A DNA stretch of 64,000 nt. Source: Rugamonas sp. A1-17. Lineage in GTDB: Bacteria > Pseudomonadota > Gammaproteobacteria > Burkholderiales > Burkholderiaceae_D. Every line of letters starts with the position of its first letter. Position 1 is the stretch's first letter. The notes under the pieces were generated by a model, which ran no database searches, had not been told where the DNA came from, and saw only the letters and a list, made by a program, of their open reading frames with translations. Location of the stretch: contig JAJLPB010000002.1 of NCBI GenBank assembly GCA_025548565.1, positions 124,001 to 188,000 of the forward strand. The letters run 5' to 3'. This document shows positions 60,734-64,000 of the stretch, one piece after another. A program made the translations under genes and the position numbers.

Positions 60734-61585
60734 TTACAACAGGCGCGGCAGCACCTCGCTGGCCGTCGCCTCCACTTTCAGGCCGATCAACTCGTCCGCC
60801 CGGGTCTTGCCCAGGTTGACGGCGGCGATCGGTTTGCCGGTCGCCGCGGCCAGCTTGCAGAAGCGATAGCCGGAAAACACCATCAGCGACGAACCCACCA
60901 CCAGCAAGGCGTCGGCCTGTTCCATCAGGTCCAGCGCGGCGGCCGTGCGCGCGGGCGGGATGTTATCGCCGAAGAAGATCACGTCCGGCTGCAGGGTGCC
61001 GCCGCACGCGTCGCAGCTGGGCATGCGAAAATCCTGCAAGGCATCGAGCTCGATCTCGGCGTCGCCGTCGGGGCGGGCCTCGGGCACGATCTCGCCACCC
61101 GCCCCTGCGCCGGCCCCGGCCAGCGCGGGATTGGCCGCCGTCAGCCAGGCCTGGATGTCGGCGCGGCGGTGCAGCGCGCGGCAGTCCAGGCAAACCACGC
61201 CGTGGATATTGCCGTGCAGTTCGATCAGCCTGCTGCTGCCGGCGCGCTGGTGCAGGCCGTCGACGTTCTGGGTGATCAGGGCATCGATGCGGCCGGCCGA
61301 CTCCAGCTGGGCCAGCGCCTGGTGGCCGGCGTTGGGCGCGGCCTGGGCCAGCGTCGGCCAGCCGGCCATGCTGCGCGCCCAGTAGCGGCGGCGCACCGCC
61401 TCGGACTTGCGGAAGTCCGGGCCCTGGATCGGTGTGCGGCCGCGGCGCACGCCGTCCTTGTCGCGGTAATCGGGAATGCCGGAGGCGGTGCTCAGGCCGG
61501 CGCCGGTCAGCACCAGCACGCGCCGGTGGTGCTGCAGGAAGCCGGCCAGGCGGTCAACTTGTTGGTTCAGGTTCATGTTCGCCAT
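60734..61585 (-). CDS. Sir2 family NAD-dependent protein deacetylase
   Basis: A 283-residue sirtuin. VLVLTGAGLSTASGIPDYRD is the NAD-binding GAG..S.SGIPDYR motif, ITQNVDGLHQRAGSS and IELHGNIHGVVCLDC contain the catalytic His and first zinc Cys pair, CDACGGTLQPDVIFFGDNIP the second Cys pair, and LLVVGSSLMVFSGYRFCKLA the C-terminal Rossmann segment. An insert of about 30 residues between the Cys pairs (LAGAGAGAGGEIVPEARPDG region) is longer than in CobB. ATG 61585 is used; ATG 61576 is equally likely, and neither has a strong ribosome site. It converges on the FlgO-like gene with a 1-bp gap. Confidence 0.92.
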   Translation of the reverse strand: MANMNLNQQVDRLAGFLQHHRRVLVLTGAGLSTASGIPDYRDKDGVRRGRTPIQGPDFRKSEAVRRRYWARSMAGWPTLAQAAPNAGHQALAQLESAGRIDALITQNVDGLHQRAGSSRLIELHGNIHGVVCLDCRALHRRADIQAWLTAANPALAGAGAGAGGEIVPEARPDGDAEIELDALQDFRMPSCDACGGTLQPDVIFFGDNIPPARTAAALDLMEQADALLVVGSSLMVFSGYRFCKLAAATGKPIAAVNLGKTRADELIGLKVEATASEVLPRLL

Positions 61586-61688
61586 GTTAGCCGAGAATCG
61601 CGGTGGTAGCATGGGAGCATAAAATTTCCCAACTTGTAGAACCGTTTTCGCTGAGCAAGGTATTAACGGGGGAAATGAAGGAGGACGG

Positions 61689-62273
61689 ATGCAGCAAGAA
61701 CAGGGCCGGAACGGCGGCCCGAACCCGGAAGCGGAAGAGGTGCGGCTGGTGGCCAGGATAGCGGCCGGGGACAAGCTCGCCTTCGAGGCGCTGTACCGGA
61801 TCTATTTCCCGCGCCTGTCGCGCTTTATCGGCCGCATGGCGCGCAACGCGGCGCTGATCGAGGAAGTGGTCAATGACACCATGTTGGTTGTCTGGCAAAA
61901 GGCGGCCACCTTCGACGGCACCTGCAAGGTATCGACCTGGGTCTTCGCGATCGCCTACCGCAAGACCTTGAAGGGCTTGAGGGCCAGCGACGAGCCGGTG
62001 GAATCGGATGCGTCGCTGTACGAGGACGACAGCGGCAACCAGCCGGAGCAGACGATGAAGCGCCAGCAATTGCAGCAGACCGTGGCCGATGCGCTGGACC
62101 AGCTGCCCGCCGCGCAACGCGCGGTGATGGTGCTAACCTACTACCACGACATGGCCTACAGCGATATCGCCGAGGTGGTGGAATGCCCGCTGAACACGGT
62201 GAAGACCCGCATGTTCCATGCGCGGCACAGATTGAAGGACTTGTTGTGGAACGAAAGAGAGAGCAGCCAATGA
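61689..62273 (+). CDS. ECF RNA polymerase sigma factor
   Basis: A 194-residue sigma factor. Region 2: LVARIAAGDKLAFEALYRIY, RFIGRMARNAALIEEVVNDT and MLVVWQKAATFDGTCKVSTW; region 4: LDQLPAAQRAVMVLTYYHDM, AYSDIAEVVECPLNTVKTRM and FHARHRLKDLL. This is the extracytoplasmic-function class that is released by proteolysis of its anti-sigma partner, which is the next gene and overlaps it by four bases (ATGA). ATG at 61689 has GGAGGA upstream. The pair is followed by a subtilisin-like protease gene, so the target genes may include the protease itself. Confidence 0.95.
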   Translation: MQQEQGRNGGPNPEAEEVRLVARIAAGDKLAFEALYRIYFPRLSRFIGRMARNAALIEEVVNDTMLVVWQKAATFDGTCKVSTWVFAIAYRKTLKGLRASDEPVESDASLYEDDSGNQPEQTMKRQQLQQTVADALDQLPAAQRAVMVLTYYHDMAYSDIAEVVECPLNTVKTRMFHARHRLKDLLWNERESSQ

Positions 62274-63067
62274 ACGGGCGCATCTTCAGAATAGATATCC
62301 CGGCCCACCAGGCGGTGCAGGAACTGCTGCCCTGGTACGCCAGCGAACAACTGGCGCCGGACGAGGCGCGGCGGGTGCAGGAGCATCTGCAGACCTGCGC
62401 GCAATGCCGCCAGGACCTGGAATGGGAACGCGATATGCGGGCCGAGGCCGCCGCGTCGGACGCCTTGCCGGATGGCGTGGACATGGAAAGCGCGCTGGCC
62501 CGGCTGATGCCAACGCTGGGCGCACAGGAGCGCGTCGCGCCGGCAATGGCGACGGCGGCACCGGCCGCGTCGGAAGCAGCGGCTGTGGCAACGGCACCGG
62601 CCACACCGCAAACCGCGACGACGGCATTGGCGACAGAGGCACCAGCCGCCGTGCCGGCAACGCCGGCTGTCGCGGCCGGAACGACGCAACGCGTGTCGTG
62701 GTGGCGCACGGCGGCGGCCAACCAGCCTTCGTGGCTGCGCTGGACCGTGGCGGCGCAATGGGTGCTGATCATCGGCCTGGGCGCCCTGCTGCTGCGCCCG
62801 GACACCGACCCGGCGCCCTACCGCGTGCTCGGCTCGGCCGTCAGCAGCGGTGCCAACCTGGTGGTGATCTTCCAGCCCAACACCAGCGAGCGCGAGCTGC
62901 GCCATATCCTGCAGGCGCAAGGCGCGCGCGTGGTCGACGGCCCGACCGTCACCGACGCCTACCTGCTGCACGTACCGCCAGCCAGCCGCGAGCGCGCACT
63001 GGCGGCCCTGCACGCCGAGCCCGCCGTCCAGCTGGCCGAGGCACTGGATGGAGGTACGCCACCTTGA
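62270..63067 (+). CDS. Transmembrane anti-sigma factor with C-terminal prodomain-like region
   Basis: A 265-residue membrane protein. The cytoplasmic zinc anti-sigma domain has H39-x3-C43-x2-C46 (EHLQTCAQCRQDLEWER) and binds the sigma factor. A long Ala/Thr/Pro linker (85-140) leads to one TM at 157-175 (WTVAAQWVLIIGLGALLLRP). The periplasmic part (184-260) reads GSAVSSGANLVVIFQPNTSE, LRHILQAQGARVVDGPTVTD and AYLLHVPPASRERALAALHA, a beta-alpha-beta-beta-alpha-beta pattern like the inhibitor I9/subtilisin prodomain. It overlaps the sigma gene (ATGA) and the protease gene (TTGA). A direct protease contact is therefore likely; this is inference. Confidence 0.88.
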   Translation: MNGRIFRIDIPAHQAVQELLPWYASEQLAPDEARRVQEHLQTCAQCRQDLEWERDMRAEAAASDALPDGVDMESALARLMPTLGAQERVAPAMATAAPAASEAAAVATAPATPQTATTALATEAPAAVPATPAVAAGTTQRVSWWRTAAANQPSWLRWTVAAQWVLIIGLGALLLRPDTDPAPYRVLGSAVSSGANLVVIFQPNTSERELRHILQAQGARVVDGPTVTDAYLLHVPPASRERALAALHAEPAVQLAEALDGGTPP

Positions 63068-64000
63068 ACACCTTCTGGCCACGCGTCGGCGCGGTGCTTG
63101 CCTGCCTGGCCTGGCTGGCGGGTGCGCCGCTGGCCGCCGAAGCGCAGGCGGCACCGCCCGCCGGCGATGAAATATTACAGCCCGTGCCGGCCGCCAGCCG
63201 CGATCCCGGCGAGCATACGCTGCTGGTGATGCTGCGCCTGCCCGCCACGCACTTCCGTCCGGACGCCAGCTACGGCGGCCGCTACATCGACGACAGCGGC
63301 CGCGCCTCGCGCCGCCGCCGCGCCGAGGAGCTGGCGCGCCAGTACGGCCTGACGCTGGTGGATGACTGGCCGATGCCGGTGCTGGGCCTCGATTGCTATG
63401 TGATGCGCTACCCGGACCAGGAATCGCCGGAGCGCATCCTCGCCAACCTGGCGCGCGACCCGCAGGTGGAATGGGCGCAGCCGGTGGCCAGCTTCGACGG
63501 CATGGCGTCCACTCCGCCCACCGAGGCCGACGCGCTGTACCCGGTGCAGCCCGCCGGCCGCTACTGGCACGTGGCCGAACTGCACCGCGAAACCACCGGC
63601 CGCGACATCAAGGTGGCTGTGGTCGACAGCGGCATCGACGCCAGCCACCCCGACCTGCAGGGACAATTGGCGGTCAACGCCAACTTCGTCGACGGCGGCG
63701 CCACGCCCGCCGAGAACCATGGCACCGCCGTGGCCGGCATCATCGCGGCGCGCGCCGGCAATGGCGGTATCCTCGGCGTGGCACCACAGGCGAAGCTGAT
63801 GGGCCTGCGGGCCTGCTGGCAGCAGCCCGACCTGGCCACGCGCTGCAACAGCTTCACGCTCGGCAAGGCGATCAACTACGCCATCCTGAACGGCGCCCAG
63901 GTCATCAACCTCAGCCTGGCCGGACCGCCGGACCGCCTGCTGGACCGGCTGCTGGACGTGGCGCTGGAGCGCGGCATCGGCGTGGTCGGCGCGATCGACG
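63064..64000 (+). CDS. Subtilisin-like S8 serine protease, 5' part (cut by window edge)
   Basis: At least 312 residues, running off the right edge. It starts at TTG 63064, overlapping the anti-sigma stop, which yields a normal signal peptide MNTFWPRVGAVLACLAWLAG (ending AEAQA-AP). A prodomain-like region (about 50-140, HTLLVMLRLPATHFRPDASY to NLARDPQVEWAQPVASFDGM) precedes the catalytic domain: D188 in VAVVDSGIDASHPDLQG and H219 in PAENHGTAVAGIIAARAGNG. Strands LGVAPQAKLMGLRACWQ and AQVINLSLAGPPDRLLDRLL fit subtilases; the active Ser would lie beyond the window. Co-expressed with the sigma/anti-sigma pair. Confidence 0.9.
   Translation, partial: MNTFWPRVGAVLACLAWLAGAPLAAEAQAAPPAGDEILQPVPAASRDPGEHTLLVMLRLPATHFRPDASYGGRYIDDSGRASRRRRAEELARQYGLTLVDDWPMPVLGLDCYVMRYPDQESPERILANLARDPQVEWAQPVASFDGMASTPPTEADALYPVQPAGRYWHVAELHRETTGRDIKVAVVDSGIDASHPDLQGQLAVNANFVDGGATPAENHGTAVAGIIAARAGNGGILGVAPQAKLMGLRACWQQPDLATRCNSFTLGKAINYAILNGAQVINLSLAGPPDRLLDRLLDVALERGIGVVGAID

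Overview
The window is high-GC (mostly 62-68%) DNA from a betaproteobacterium, most probably an Oxalobacteraceae member of the Massilia/Duganella/Janthinobacterium type. Evidence: guaB-guaA order, the smpB / ratA-rnfH neighbourhood, a PEP-CTERM exosortase-sorted protein, a TonB-receptor plus tryptophan-halogenase pair and several plant-polysaccharide genes. No plasmid, phage, insertion sequence, CRISPR array, rRNA or tRNA was seen. The assignment is inferred from gene content and style, not from a database search.

Layout. 1-10.3 kb: start of a tryptophan halogenase-like gene, its TonB-dependent receptor, a two-subunit molybdenum hydroxylase (IorA/IorB type) and a coupled GH51-GH127 pair for L-arabinose release. 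10.6-16.4 kb: a patchwork of small genes (SnoaL-like, two DsbA-like, azoreductase/HxlR) with four probable gene remnants, AT-richer DNA, an unrecognised small secretable-looking beta protein and a periplasmic Cache protein. 16.6-23.1 kb: fadD, two old-yellow-enzyme flavoproteins, an SDR and an HxlR regulator with clear promoter/operator palindromes.

23.1-44.0 kb is the most interesting block, a large catabolic island for an unidentified hydrophobic substrate. A left-reading operon carries GMC oxidoreductase, thiolase, DUF1302 barrel, DUF1329 protein, YCF48-like beta-propeller and an RND/MMPL transporter. A divergent right-reading operon carries a periplasmic and a cytoplasmic alpha/beta-hydrolase, an SCP2-like protein and an AcuI-type reductase. 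A third, left-reading operon carries enoyl-CoA hydratase, alpha/beta-hydrolase, acyl-CoA ligase, SDR, OmpW and a second GMC oxidoreductase, preceded by a TetR gene. Perfect palindromes lie in the control regions: a 32-bp one between the divergent operons, and two 13-bp boxes plus a third imperfect one at the TetR locus. The enzymes together suggest uptake, alcohol oxidation, ester cleavage, CoA activation and beta-oxidation of a sterol-, terpenoid- or wax/polyester-like molecule.

44.2-64 kb: guaA and guaB with intrinsic terminators; a PEP-CTERM protein coupled to a leishmanolysin-like metalloprotease with a PA insert; a LacI-regulated sugar transporter and GH94 phosphorylase (probably cellobionate); a membrane protein, a lipase-like protein, rnfH, ratA, smpB, two lipoproteins (one FlgO-like), a sirtuin; and at the right edge a translationally coupled ECF sigma factor / anti-sigma factor / subtilisin-like protease operon, cut by the window end.
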